Shown here: positions 8,668 through 16,973 of the stretch, piece by piece
Layout of the letters: each line of letters starts with the position of its first letter
Numbering within the stretch: position 1 is the stretch's first letter
From: Streptomyces chromofuscus
Lineage (GTDB): Bacteria > Actinomycetota > Actinomycetes > Streptomycetales > Streptomycetaceae
Assembly (NCBI RefSeq): GCF_015160875.1
Contig: NZ_CP063374.1
Location: 5,521,501 to 5,585,500, forward strand
Direction: 5' to 3'
DNA: 64,000 nt
Notes under the pieces: model-generated
Seen by the model: the letters and a program-made list of their open reading frames with translations, nothing else
The model's database searches: none
Told to the model about the DNA's origin: nothing
Made by a program: the position numbers and the translations under genes

Positions 8668-9534
8668 GTGCCACCCCACGACGACCTTCGCACCATCGAC
8701 GGGGACGTCTACGTCTCCCCGCGCTACCTCGCCGCCACCACCGCGATCGGCGACCCCGGCCTTGCGCCACTACTCAACCTCGGCTGGGAACCGGAGCACG
8801 ACGACCTCGGCAACGCCTACGTCCACGCCCCCGACCGCAAGGTCCGCCTCGGCTACCTGCCCGAAGGCGAGGACGACGGCCTGTGGCGCATCAACGCCTA
8901 CAAGGATCCCTTCGGCCCGCCGGTCTGGGGCGTCTGCTTCAACGACTCCTGCCCCACCGAGTTCGTCACCGCGTTCACCACCGCGCTCGCCGAGGCGTAC
9001 GAACAGGGCCCCAACGCCTACCTCGCGACGCCGAAGCCGGGCAGCGCGGACCGCGACCCGTTCCTCGCCGTCGTACCGCTCATCAACCGCGGCTGGCAGA
9101 TCGACCACCCCCGCTGGGGCGTCTTCGCGATCCAGTCGGCCGACGGCCTCGCCGGGCTGGAGTTCACCACCGGACGCCTCGACCTGGAAAGCGAGCTGAC
9201 CACCCGCGACGCCCGCTGGCAGTTGTGGGCCGGCACCTCGATCGACCGCCCGGCCTGGTACGCCACCGCCAGCACCGACACCCCCGTGGCCCTGCTCAGG
9301 GCCGTTACGGAGTGCGTCTCCGATCCCGCGCCGCTGCCCCGCTGGCGGGAAGAAACGTACAGCTATGTCGAGGGCATGGCTCAGCTCACCCCGGTCATCC
9401 CGCCGCGTCCGTCGGCCCCGACACCGCTCGACATCCAGCGCGCCGCTGCCCGGCGCCCGGCTGCGCTTCCCGCCTCCAGCGTCCCGCGCTGGAGTACCAC
9501 CAGTCGGTCGGCCCTGCCCGGGTCTCGCCGTTGA
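8668..9534 (+). CDS. DUF317-type protein, two domains
   Basis: A 288-residue protein with two DUF317-like repeats, a family common in Streptomyces and on its plasmids. Repeat one has 'VRLGYLPEGEDDGLWRI', then 'PPVWGVCFND' and 'TEFVTAFTTALAEAY'. Repeat two has 'ARWQLWAGTSIDRPAWYA' and 'TPVALLRAVTECV'. The family's function is unknown. The last 60 residues are Pro/Arg/Ser-rich and probably disordered. The GTG start follows a CTCAGGA sequence. Related genes occur at 16,974 and 17,755. Confidence 0.75.
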   Translation: MPPHDDLRTIDGDVYVSPRYLAATTAIGDPGLAPLLNLGWEPEHDDLGNAYVHAPDRKVRLGYLPEGEDDGLWRINAYKDPFGPPVWGVCFNDSCPTEFVTAFTTALAEAYEQGPNAYLATPKPGSADRDPFLAVVPLINRGWQIDHPRWGVFAIQSADGLAGLEFTTGRLDLESELTTRDARWQLWAGTSIDRPAWYATASTDTPVALLRAVTECVSDPAPLPRWREETYSYVEGMAQLTPVIPPRPSAPTPLDIQRAAARRPAALPASSVPRWSTTSRSALPGSRR

Positions 9535-9574
9535 CCACCCGTCCCGCCCTGACCGTCCGACCGGAGGCATCCGC

Positions 9575-10069
9575 TTGGCCCTGTACGCCCGCGAGTTCTT
9601 TATGGAGCACCTCAAGCTCCCGCTCGCCGATGCCGCTGTGGTCGGCAACACCTACTACGCGATGCCTACCCCTGGCGGCCCGCTACGGCTGCGGATCGAC
9701 TTCGCCCGGACCATCCGCGCAGACGAGTACGACGGCCTGCGGCTTGCGACCATGCACCAGGACACCGGTGAACTCGACGCCGTGGCATTACGGTTTGAGG
9801 ATCACAAGACCTTCGACCACCGCGACGCGGCCCGGGGCCGCAGCCCGCGGGAATCGGGGTACGGCACGATCTACGAATTCCGCGACCGGCCCGACTGGGT
9901 GCCATGGGAAGGCGCCCACACCAGCGGACTACGTGCCGCCATCGAGCAGTACACGTCCGTGTGGTTCCCCGGTGCCTGGAAGACGCCCGCGCCGTCGCGC
10001 ACCTCGGGCCGCACCGCCCGGAAGGTCCCGTCACCGCCCACCGCCCGCGGCGGGAGCCGCTCCCTCTGA
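9575..10069 (+). CDS. Uncharacterised conserved-type protein
   Basis: A 164-residue protein. The TTG at 9575 is chosen because GGAGG lies at 9563-9567; upstream in-frame sequence looks non-coding. The first 120 residues look like a compact mixed alpha/beta fold with 'GNTYYAMPTPGG', 'DEYDGLRLATMHQDTGELD' and 'YGTIYEFRDRPDWVPWEG'. The last 35 residues are Arg/Pro/Ser-rich. No domain is recognised. It lies between the DUF317 gene and the surface-protein gene and may belong to the same transcript. Confidence 0.65.
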   Translation: MALYAREFFMEHLKLPLADAAVVGNTYYAMPTPGGPLRLRIDFARTIRADEYDGLRLATMHQDTGELDAVALRFEDHKTFDHRDAARGRSPRESGYGTIYEFRDRPDWVPWEGAHTSGLRAAIEQYTSVWFPGAWKTPAPSRTSGRTARKVPSPPTARGGSRSL

Positions 10070-10130
10070 ACCTCCGCAGCCCCGCGCGGCAGCCCCATCG
10101 TCATCCTCTTCTTCGTTCAGGAGTTCCTTC

Positions 10131-11171
10131 TTGCGTATCAGTCCTGCCCGCCGCCTTCCCGTTGCCGTCGCGGTCGCCGCGGCGGTGACCGGTACCCTCA
10201 CCTGGGCCCCGACCGCGACCGCCCAGACGACCGAGCCGACACCCTCCGCCGCTGCCACCGAGACCCCCGAGCCCGACACGGGCAGCGTCGCCATCGTCAA
10301 GAAGGACCCGGCCGGTGACGTCCTCGAAGGCGCTGCCTTCCTCCTCCTCGACGCCACCGGCCAGGAGGCCGACAGCGGCAGCACCGACGCCCAGGGGAAG
10401 CTGACCTTCACCGATCTCGCGCCCGGCATCTACCGGCTGAAGGAGACCACCTCAGGCAGCCCGCTCCACGACGTCGTCGCCGACCAGGACGTCATCGTCA
10501 CCCCTGGCGCCACCGCCAGCCTGACGATCGTCGACCCGTTCAAGCCCGCCCAGGTCCTCCTGAAGGCCAAGGACGACAAGACCGGCAAGCTCCTGCCCGG
10601 CTCCACCGTGAACATCGGCAGCGGCGAGACGACCCTGCTCACCCTCACCACCGGCCCGAAGGGCACCGCCACCGGCGAACTCCCTGTGCCCAGCCGCAAG
10701 GCCGAGTTCTGGGTCAAGCAGGTCAAGGCCCCTGAAGGCTACGATCTCTACAAGCCCGCGAAGACCTTCACCGCCGGGCCCGGCGCCCCCGTCACCGTGA
10801 CCGTCACCAACGCCAAGACCGCCACCACGCCGAAGCCCACCCCGACCGAGAAGCCCACGGACAAGCCGACCGACACCCCGCCCACCCCCACGGACAAGCC
10901 GACCCAGAGCGCCGCCGGCGGGTCGAAGCCCAACCCGACGGCCACCGACAAGCCGGACACCGAGTCCTCGCTCGTCCCGTCCGCGGATGGGACGGACTCC
11001 GCGTCGCCGAAGGCCCCAGCCGGCTCCCTCGCCCACACGGGTGCCGACGCCACGCCGTGGATCCTCGGCGGTGCGGGACTCCTGCTCGCCAGCGGCATCG
11101 GCGCAGTCGTCGCCGTGCGCCGCCGCACGGACTCCGAGCCCGAGCAGGACGAGAACGCCGAGACCAACTGA
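10131..11171 (+). CDS. Wall-anchored surface protein with LAHTG sortase motif
   Basis: A 346-residue surface protein. Residues 1-32 are a signal peptide ending near 'TATAQ'. Two prealbumin-like (SpaA/Cna-B) beta domains follow, about residues 45-130 and 135-230, the first closing with 'LAPGIYRLKETTS' and the second with 'WVKQVKAPEGYDLY'. A Pro/Thr/Lys stalk with repeated 'KPTD' units leads to LAHTG at about 300-304, one transmembrane helix and a basic tail. LAXTG is the motif used by actinobacterial class E sortases. The TTG start has CAGGAG before it. No sortase gene is nearby, so a chromosomal enzyme would anchor it. A strong terminator follows. Confidence 0.85.
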   Translation: MRISPARRLPVAVAVAAAVTGTLTWAPTATAQTTEPTPSAAATETPEPDTGSVAIVKKDPAGDVLEGAAFLLLDATGQEADSGSTDAQGKLTFTDLAPGIYRLKETTSGSPLHDVVADQDVIVTPGATASLTIVDPFKPAQVLLKAKDDKTGKLLPGSTVNIGSGETTLLTLTTGPKGTATGELPVPSRKAEFWVKQVKAPEGYDLYKPAKTFTAGPGAPVTVTVTNAKTATTPKPTPTEKPTDKPTDTPPTPTDKPTQSAAGGSKPNPTATDKPDTESSLVPSADGTDSASPKAPAGSLAHTGADATPWILGGAGLLLASGIGAVVAVRRRTDSEPEQDENAETN

Positions 11172-11192
11172 TCGACCTTCCCCCCCCAATAT

Positions 11193-11223
11193 CAGGCCCC
11201 CGGGACCGAGTCCCGGGGGCCTG
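11193..11223 (+). terminator. Strong hairpin terminator after the surface-protein gene
   Basis: A perfect 14-bp GC-rich stem (11,193-11,206 with 11,210-11,223) and a 3-base loop, starting 21 bases after the stop codon. There is no clear T-run, which is usual for Streptomyces terminators. Confidence 0.8.
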
Positions 11224-11344
11224 GTACGTATCCGACCTCCTGCGCGTCAACTCAAGCGCTAATGTGCGACCTCGTCGCACACGTCGGCCGACCGGCCGCC
11301 ATCATGGCCCGCCAGAATCGGGCGCTGGGCATAAATTCGGATAC

Positions 11345-11542
11345 ATGGACGAGACGCCCAGACGTATCGATCCCACGACGGACCGAGTATCCGCCGCGCT
11401 CATGCTGGGCTGCTCCCCCGAGCAGGTCGGCCCATGCTCCTGCTGCCAGGGGCTGACCTGCCGATACAGGCGCAAAGCCCAGCTCGTATGCCCCGCCTGC
11501 CGGGCGAGCGAGGAACGGACCGCCGGAGACGCACCCGCTTGA
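11345..11542 (+). CDS. Small Cys-rich protein
   Basis: A 65-residue frame from ATG 11,345. It contains four paired cysteines, 'CSCCQGLTC' and 'CPAC', plus Cys near residue 23, which suggests a zinc ribbon. The N terminus has charged residues and the motif 'ALMLGCSPEQVG'. The ribosome site is weak. A long antisense frame covers the same DNA but is Arg/Asp-rich and looks like a shadow. Function unknown; I am unsure that it is expressed. Confidence 0.45.
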   Translation: MDETPRRIDPTTDRVSAALMLGCSPEQVGPCSCCQGLTCRYRRKAQLVCPACRASEERTAGDAPA

Positions 11543-11632
11543 TTGGGTATCCGTCTCCTGGCTTCTTCGCCGCGCCTTCGAGATCATCCCTTCTTCGCCG
11601 CGGTTCTTGGCCGTGGCCTGGTTCGGGGACTC

Positions 11633-12145
11633 GTGCACCTCGCCGAAGACAGTCCGTTGCCCTACGGCCTTGGCGGAGTCGGCGTTGGCGTCATCTGTCT
11701 GGCCGGGGCCGTCGTCAGCGCCGTGACGGGTCACCCCTGGCTGGCGCTGACCGTACTCGCCGCCGCGACGGTGCTGATCGGTATGGCCGCCGCACTGATC
11801 CTCCAAGAGGGCCGCTTCGAGCTGACACCGGGCCAGGCGGAGATCGTCGCGGTCGCCGGATCCGTCGTGACTGCGGCTTGCGGCCTGGCCCTGCTCGTTC
11901 TCGGGCCGCTGGTCGCGCTGACCACATCCGGGGATGTCGTCCATCGGGTCACCGGGGGCGGGGCCATCGCCTTCTTCGGTGGGGTTGGGATCTGGATCGC
12001 CGCCGAAGTGGACGGGGCTGGACCATCGCGAATCCAGCGGCCTGCGCACCGTGCGCGGCGTGGCGTTGACCTACACCCACTGAGAAGGCCGGTCACGCCA
12101 ACCCGGCCGCGGCCGCCGTGGTCCGCACGACCGGAAGCAGCCTGA
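11633..12145 (+). CDS. Four-span membrane protein, uncharacterised
   Basis: About 170 residues with four hydrophobic segments: 'GVGVICLAGAVVSAV', 'ALTVLAAATVLIGMAAAL', 'AGSVVTAACGLALLVLG' and 'AIAFFGGVGIWIAA'. The GTG at 11,633 lies behind a GGGG sequence; an upstream TTG at 11,543, directly after the preceding stop, would add 30 residues. The C-terminal 45 residues are Arg/Pro-rich and cytoplasmic. No family is recognised. Confidence 0.5.
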   Translation: MHLAEDSPLPYGLGGVGVGVICLAGAVVSAVTGHPWLALTVLAAATVLIGMAAALILQEGRFELTPGQAEIVAVAGSVVTAACGLALLVLGPLVALTTSGDVVHRVTGGGAIAFFGGVGIWIAAEVDGAGPSRIQRPAHRARRGVDLHPLRRPVTPTRPRPPWSARPEAA

Positions 12146-12302
12146 CGGAAGGCTGGCCGCATCTCCAACGAGCGCCATGGGCACGGTCGTTGCGAAGGGC
12201 TGTCCGGCGGGCGCCCTGGATACATGGTGCGGCCTGTTCCCGCCCGTGCGTACGCTGGCCGTGCCGCCACCATCTGTCCGGCACGACTCCGAGGGACATC
12301 AC

Positions 12303-13355
12303 GTGAGTACGTCATTTCCTTTCCTGCATGCCTGGATGGACAGGACTCCGCAGGACCACCCCCTGTGCGATCTGATTGCCGAGGCCGCCGGGAACAGCGT
12401 CCCGGACAGCTTCGCCTCGGGCACCGTCATGGCCTTCGAGGACATCATCGAGGCCCTGGAGAAGGCGCAGCCCGAGCGGCTGAGCAGCGTGCAGGGCGAC
12501 TTCCGCCGGGCCCGCACCTTCGACGACCTCCTGATCGTGCGGGCCGAACTTGTCGCTGGCGCCAAGCTCGCGCGTGCGGGTGTCCCCTTCGACTTCGGCC
12601 AACGCAACGGGGAACCCCAGCCAGACTTGGTGCTGCGCGAGATGGACCTCGGCATCGAGGTCAAGGCCCGCCGCCTGGACGGCCTTCGGGACCTGCACGA
12701 CGAACTCGAGGACGCGCTCGCCGGGATTGACCCGCCGGTCCTCGTACACCTCATGCCCGACTCCCAGCCGCTCATCATCAAGGCCGCCGTGCGGGCCAAA
12801 GTGGTCGAAGAGACCGTTCAGCGCGTGCGCAGCGGGAACCTGGGCACCGCAGTGACCGAGGTGGACCAGCCCTGGGCAGCCCGCAAGCGCCTCCTGCTCC
12901 GCGTCGGGATCCACCATGCGGACGACCTGCCGAACGGCTCGCGGGTCGCCGTCACGAACGGCTTTTGGGGCAGCGAGCCGGGCCCTCACCTGATGGACAC
13001 CGAGGACCAGGTGCGGGCCGTCCTGGAGGACGAGCAGAAGATCCGGCAGGCCGAGTCCATGCCCACCATCCTCCTGGTCGACGCGGCCCGTACGGGCGCC
13101 GCCTACATACGTTCGCCAGCGGTCTGGGCGCAGCGCCTGGCCACACTGCTGCCCGACACCACCCCGTTCGTGGGCGCCGCTGTAATGATCCCGACGCCCG
13201 ACGACCCCGACGTGGGGATCTCCCTGGGCGTGCGCGCGAACCTGTCCGACAAGGACCGCCGCGCCGTGGATGAGCTGGCTGGCCGCATCGGGCTCACCGG
13301 AGCCCGAGGCGGCACGGCTCCAGGAGACCCCGTCGGCGGGCCGCCAGTGCCGTAG
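12303..13355 (+). CDS. Candidate PD-(D/E)XK nuclease-fold protein
   Basis: A 350-residue protein starting at GTG 12,303. Residues 70-125 fit a PD-(D/E)XK core: a helix with 'IVRAELVAGAKLARAG' (possible first acid, E82), then 'QPDLVL' with D108 and 'LGIEVKARR' giving E119-x-K121. The rest has a predicted alpha/beta region, 'TILLVDAARTG' near residue 260 and 'VGAAVMIPTPDDPDVG' near 300. This suggests a metal-dependent nuclease or a nuclease-derived protein, but similarity to a named family was not recognised. It stands alone on the plus strand, followed 267 bases later by the CHAT-like gene. Confidence 0.6.
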   Translation: MSTSFPFLHAWMDRTPQDHPLCDLIAEAAGNSVPDSFASGTVMAFEDIIEALEKAQPERLSSVQGDFRRARTFDDLLIVRAELVAGAKLARAGVPFDFGQRNGEPQPDLVLREMDLGIEVKARRLDGLRDLHDELEDALAGIDPPVLVHLMPDSQPLIIKAAVRAKVVEETVQRVRSGNLGTAVTEVDQPWAARKRLLLRVGIHHADDLPNGSRVAVTNGFWGSEPGPHLMDTEDQVRAVLEDEQKIRQAESMPTILLVDAARTGAAYIRSPAVWAQRLATLLPDTTPFVGAAVMIPTPDDPDVGISLGVRANLSDKDRRAVDELAGRIGLTGARGGTAPGDPVGGPPVP

Positions 13356-13622
13356 CCAGCGGCGGCGGGAGAACATCGCGTGCATGAACATCTGACTCCC
13401 CGTGGATGTTCGAGCGCGTCCCGAACCAGCTGGCGCGGGGTGGGCAACTGTTCGATCTTGGGCGATGTTCCTCTCCGCGGCCCGGGTGCTCGGGCGGCTC
13501 GACGCGGGTGACGACCGGCGTCTCGCCGTACTCCCCGCCTCTTGGGCGTGAGACGACGACGGCAGGGGCGTTGTCAGTGGGCGGCCGTAGCCTGGCTGGC
13601 AGAACGGAAGAGAGGCACGCCC

Positions 13623-14682
13623 GTGAACGCGAGTTACTACCGCAGTCAGCTGGACCGGAAGAACAAGGCACGCGCTGACGCGGAGAGGAAGGTCGGTGAC
13701 TTCCGCAAGAAGGAGGCCGACAAGCGAGGAAAGGCCACGAAGGAGCGGGCGGCCGCTGCCAAGGCGAGCAGTCCGAGCACGATGCAGAGCAAGCTGCGTA
13801 CCGCGCAGCGGTACGACAACGAGGCCAACAAAGCAGGCCACGACGCCAGCACGTGGAGCGCCACGATGGGCAAGCTCAGCAAGGAGGCCGCGGAGCTGTC
13901 GGCCAAGCTGGCGAAGGCGGAGCAGACCGAGCGTGTCGCTGCAGAGAAGGCCCGCCAACGCGAACAGCAGCAGGCCGAGCGGCGTGCCGCGGCCGAACAG
14001 CGGAAAATCGTGAGCCGTCTGTCGACGGCAGAGGGTCAGGTGCGCACGGTGCTGACGGAACTACGGGCCCCCAAGCCGGAGAAGCTGCGGGTGCTGCTGC
14101 TGGGCGCCACGTCCGACGGCGGTCTTCGCGTAGGACGGGAGCAGGAGCGAATCCGCGGGGCCGTGCAGAGTGCAACGCACCGGTCTCGTGGAACTGGACG
14201 TTCACCCGGCCGCGACGACGGATATCCTCCTGGACGCACTGACCCGGTTCCGGCCGCACGTCGTCCACTTCTCCGGCCACAGCACGGGCGACCTGATCGA
14301 GTTCGAGCAGGATGTGGACGCACCCCACCAGGGCGCCATCGTGACCGCTGGCGCGTTCGCCCGGGCCATCGCAGCTCTGGATGAGAAGCCGCTGCTGGTC
14401 CTGCTCAACTCCTGTCACTCCGCGGCGCAGACCAAAAACCTGGTGGACACCGTGCCGTTCGCCATCGGCATGTCCGACTCCATCGGTGACACCGACGCCA
14501 TCGTGTACGCCGCGCGGTTCTACGCCTCCGTCGCCGAAGGCCAGTCGATCCAGTCCGCGCACCTCCTCAGCCGGGCGGCGATCGAGCTGAGTGGTCTTCA
14601 GGACCACGACCTTCCGACGCTGGCCTGCGCCCCCGATGTCGACCCCGGTGCGACGCGTCTGGTGACGCCTCCTCCGGCGTAG
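13623..14682 (+). pseudogene. CHAT-domain protease-like gene with frameshift
   Basis: The GTG at 13,623 starts a Lys/Ala/Glu-rich coiled coil of about 150 residues, followed by 'PEKLRVLLLGATSDG', the usual opening of a CHAT domain. Near 14,181-14,186 the coding frame shifts by +1. The new frame continues with 'LVELDVHPAATTDILLDAL', the His motif 'VVHFSGHS' and the Cys motif 'LLVLLNSCHSA', then runs to a stop at 14,682. CHAT proteins are caspase-like Cys/His proteases. With both catalytic motifs intact, this is either a recent inactivation or a sequencing error. No slippery sequence suggests programmed frameshifting. Confidence 0.75.
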
Positions 14683-14691
14683 CTGGGCGAC

Positions 14692-14873
14692 GGGCGCATG
14701 GTGCCGCTCACCGAGGAGGACTTGACCCGTTTGCTTTTGCACACGAAGCGGACCGTCGACGTGCTCGGTTTCGTGCCCTTCGGGATATCGATCCGATCAG
14801 TTACGGGCGGCCGTACTACGCAGGTCCCGGACCAGGCGCCGACCGCCCGTACGCGGTCCTGGTTTCCCTGATG
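14692..14873 (+). pseudogene. Ku protein remnant
   Basis: A degraded piece of a bacterial Ku (non-homologous end-joining) gene. One frame reads 'GRMVPLTEEDLTRLLLHTKR' and then 'TVDVLGFVPFG'. After a frameshift at about 14,784 another frame reads 'DIDPISYGRPYYAG' and 'GADRPYAVLVSLM'. This order matches the Ku core around the conserved DPI-x-F/Y-x-R-x-YY motif. No start, N-terminal domain or C-terminal part is present. It directly follows the frameshifted CHAT gene. Confidence 0.7.
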
Positions 14874-14950
14874 CGGGTAGAAGAGCCGCTGTCGCGGAGG
14901 CTGCGGCGGCGCTCGATACCATTACGGGCCTGAGTGGGGAGGGCGACACG

Positions 14951-15307
14951 GTGAACGTGTTCACGTGCCGTAAGTGCGGCGAGCTGTACGACGCCGGGGT
15001 GTCCCTGGCGAAACCTCACGCGTGCAGGCAACGGCAGGCGACCGCCGGACGGCAGACGACCGCCGAATGGCGGGAAAGCGTCGGATGGCGGGAGGGACAG
15101 GGATTCGGTGGGGCGCGCCGTCGGCTGCGACGAGAGCGGCGGGACTTGCGGATGGCCGCGGCCTGGGGGGTTCTGTCAGGTCTGGGGGCCGTCGTGTCGA
15201 TCCTGTCCGGCGGCCGGGTACGACGTACTGACTGGGTGAAGGCCGCACGGCAGCCGCGGGCGGGCGGGTTCGGCGCGGGTGGCGACGGCGACAGCGCTGG
15301 AGACTGA
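14951..15307 (+). CDS. Small zinc-ribbon-like basic protein
   Basis: A 118-residue frame from GTG 14,951. It opens with 'VFTCRKCGELYDAG', a C-x-x-C pair, and another Cys follows near residue 25. The middle is very Arg-rich, then there is a short hydrophobic stretch, 'AWGVLSGLGAVVSIL', that could be one membrane segment. The C terminus is Gly-rich. Function unknown; expression is plausible but unproven. Confidence 0.45.
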   Translation: MNVFTCRKCGELYDAGVSLAKPHACRQRQATAGRQTTAEWRESVGWREGQGFGGARRRLRRERRDLRMAAAWGVLSGLGAVVSILSGGRVRRTDWVKAARQPRAGGFGAGGDGDSAGD

Positions 15308-15361
15308 CCAGGACCAAGACGCTGACGGCCCACAGGCACGCGCCACCGCAGGTCAGGTTGT

Positions 15362-15408
15362 GCCCTCCACTCGGGAAGCTGCGATGAGACCCCAAGTAGC
15401 TCTGCGTG
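15362..15408. repeat. 47-bp inverted repeat, left copy
   Basis: This stretch is the reverse complement of 16,739-16,785. Thirty-five contiguous bases (15,362-15,396 against 16,751-16,785) are identical, and the next 12 differ at two positions. The two copies bracket the hydrolase gene and the TetR remnant, so the unit is about 1.4 kb long. The rest of the 339-base gap around it holds no convincing gene. Confidence 0.8.
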
Positions 15409-15646
15409 GTGTTCCGATTTCGTCCGCCGCGATCACGTCACAGGCCCGAAGCCCTTAACTACACGGCCTCCGCAAAAACCCGTTGGCCGGACCACGGCGA
15501 CCACTGCTACTTTTCCGGAGGCCGTGCGAGAGAACGAGGAGGTGGTACCCGTGAACGTATCGACGTGGGTGCTCCCCTCCGGGGTCACGGTCGGGCGATA
15601 GGTCGTCCGGGAGCGCCGTCCCTGCGCACTCCCGAAAGGCACGACC

Positions 15647-16369
15647 TTGCAATTCACTTCCGAACAGCGCCTCGACGACGGCGTCCTCGAACGCGAATTC
15701 ACCCTCGGCGAGATCCCCGGCACCCTGTGGACGCCCGAATCCGCCGCACCGGCCCCGCTGATCCTGATGGCCCACAACAACGGCCTGCCCAAGAGGGACG
15801 CCCGGCTGGTGGCCCGGGCCCGGCACACCGCGGCGTACGGCTACGCGGTGGCCACCATCGGCGCCGCCGGGTGCGGTGACCGGCCCCGTTCCGCCGCCGA
15901 CGAGCAGGCTCGCGCCGACCTCCGCCGGGCGATGCAGGTCGGCGAGCCGGTCGATGAGATCTTCGAGTCCTTCGTCGGCCCGCTGGTCGAAAAGGCGGTC
16001 CCGGAATGGCGGACCACCTTGGACGCCCTCCTTTCGCTGCCCGAGATCGGCGGCCCGGTCGGGTACTCGGGGTGGACCGCCGTCGGCATCCGCCTTGCGG
16101 TGGCCGAGCCGCGCATCGCGGCCGCCGGTTTCTTCGCCGGGGGTTACGTGCCCCGCGCCCAGCGCGAGGAGGCCCGGCAGGTCACCATTCCGCTGCTGTT
16201 CCTGCTGCAGTGGGACGACGAAGGGAATCCCCGGCAGCGGGCCCTGGACCTGTTCGACGCCTTCGGCACCAAGGAGAAGACGCTGCACGCCAATATGGGC
16301 GGGCACACCGGTACCCCGTGGTTCGAGGTGGACGACGGGAACCGGTTCTTCGGCCGGCACCTGAAGTGA
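15647..16369 (+). CDS. Alpha/beta-hydrolase-like protein with altered nucleophile
   Basis: A 240-residue protein with the outline of an alpha/beta hydrolase: 'PAPLILMAHNNG' for the oxyanion region, 'GYAVATIGAAGCGDR', then 'VGYSGWTAVGIRLAVAEPRI' where the nucleophile elbow should be, 'LLFLLQWDDEG' and a late His in 'ANMGGHTGTPWF'. Relatives I know read G-x-S-x-G at the elbow; here the aligned position appears to be Thr, or the Ser two positions earlier. Activity is therefore uncertain. The TTG start has no strong ribosome site. It converges on a broken TetR-like gene. Confidence 0.65.
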   Translation: MQFTSEQRLDDGVLEREFTLGEIPGTLWTPESAAPAPLILMAHNNGLPKRDARLVARARHTAAYGYAVATIGAAGCGDRPRSAADEQARADLRRAMQVGEPVDEIFESFVGPLVEKAVPEWRTTLDALLSLPEIGGPVGYSGWTAVGIRLAVAEPRIAAAGFFAGGYVPRAQREEARQVTIPLLFLLQWDDEGNPRQRALDLFDAFGTKEKTLHANMGGHTGTPWFEVDDGNRFFGRHLK

Positions 16370-16379
16370 GGCCGGGCCC

Positions 16380-16680
16380 TCAGGTCGGCAGCAGACGGTA
16401 GGCGGTGTCGGCCAGGATGCCGCTCATCGAGGACAGGTCCCGGCCCTCCTCGATGGTGGTGGCCGGCAGATGCACGACCGCCTCGATCACGGCGGTACCG
16501 GCCATCGGCGGTACCCGGCCGGTCGGGGCGGCGCTCGGCCACCAGCGCCTCCATCAGCTGGGCCCACGCCGTGAGGCACTCGGCCCGTACCTTGCGGCTC
16601 GCCAGGCAGGCGACCGACTCGACCACCAGCGCCCGGGCCGGGGTTGGCGGCCAGCAGCCGGCCGTCTGCGAACCAAGCGC
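16380..16680 (-). pseudogene. TetR-family C-terminal remnant
   Basis: On the minus strand one frame reads 'RALVVESVACLASRKVRAE' then 'CLTAWAQLMEALVAE', typical of the helical ligand-binding half of TetR regulators. After a frameshift near 16,510 another frame continues 'VIEAVVHLPATTIEEGRDL' then 'SGILADTAYRLLPT' to a stop at 16,380. There is no DNA-binding N terminus. It is probably the decayed regulator of the convergent hydrolase gene. Confidence 0.5.
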
Positions 16681-16738
16681 AACATGGAGCACCACGCCAA
16701 ATTCCACACCGAACGCTGGTCACAGGCCGTAGTGAATA

Positions 16739-16785
16739 CACGCAGGGCTGCTTGGGGTCTCATCGCAGCTTCCCGAGTGGAGGGC
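16739..16785. repeat. 47-bp inverted repeat, right copy
   Basis: Inverted partner of 15,362-15,408 (35 identical contiguous bases, 45 of 47 overall). The surrounding stretch 16,681-16,973 holds no convincing gene. Confidence 0.8.
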
Positions 16786-16973
16786 CAAGTGGCCTTCGAG
16801 TGGCCACGGTTCGTGAGATTCGGCAACGGGATCTGAGACCCCACAATTGGCGACGGGCAGTAGTTCGCCGGTGGCAGACAGGGAAGATCCAAGAATGACT
16901 GGCCAACGAGCGCAGGGACATGTCAACCTAAACGACCTTCCCCGAAACTCCCAGGTCAGAGAGGTGATCGCCC

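Noticed and set aside
8883..11171. A long plus-strand frame that would fuse a 400-residue N terminus to the surface protein
   Set aside because: The signal peptide and CAGGAG site place the start at 10,131. The upstream part overlaps two real genes in a different frame.
12312..13958. A 548-codon minus-strand frame
   Set aside because: It covers the nuclease and CHAT genes in antisense. Both plus-strand genes have recognisable motifs and this frame has none.
14170..14195. Programmed ribosomal frameshift in the CHAT gene
   Set aside because: There is no slippery heptamer, internal Shine-Dalgarno or strong downstream hairpin at the switch point.
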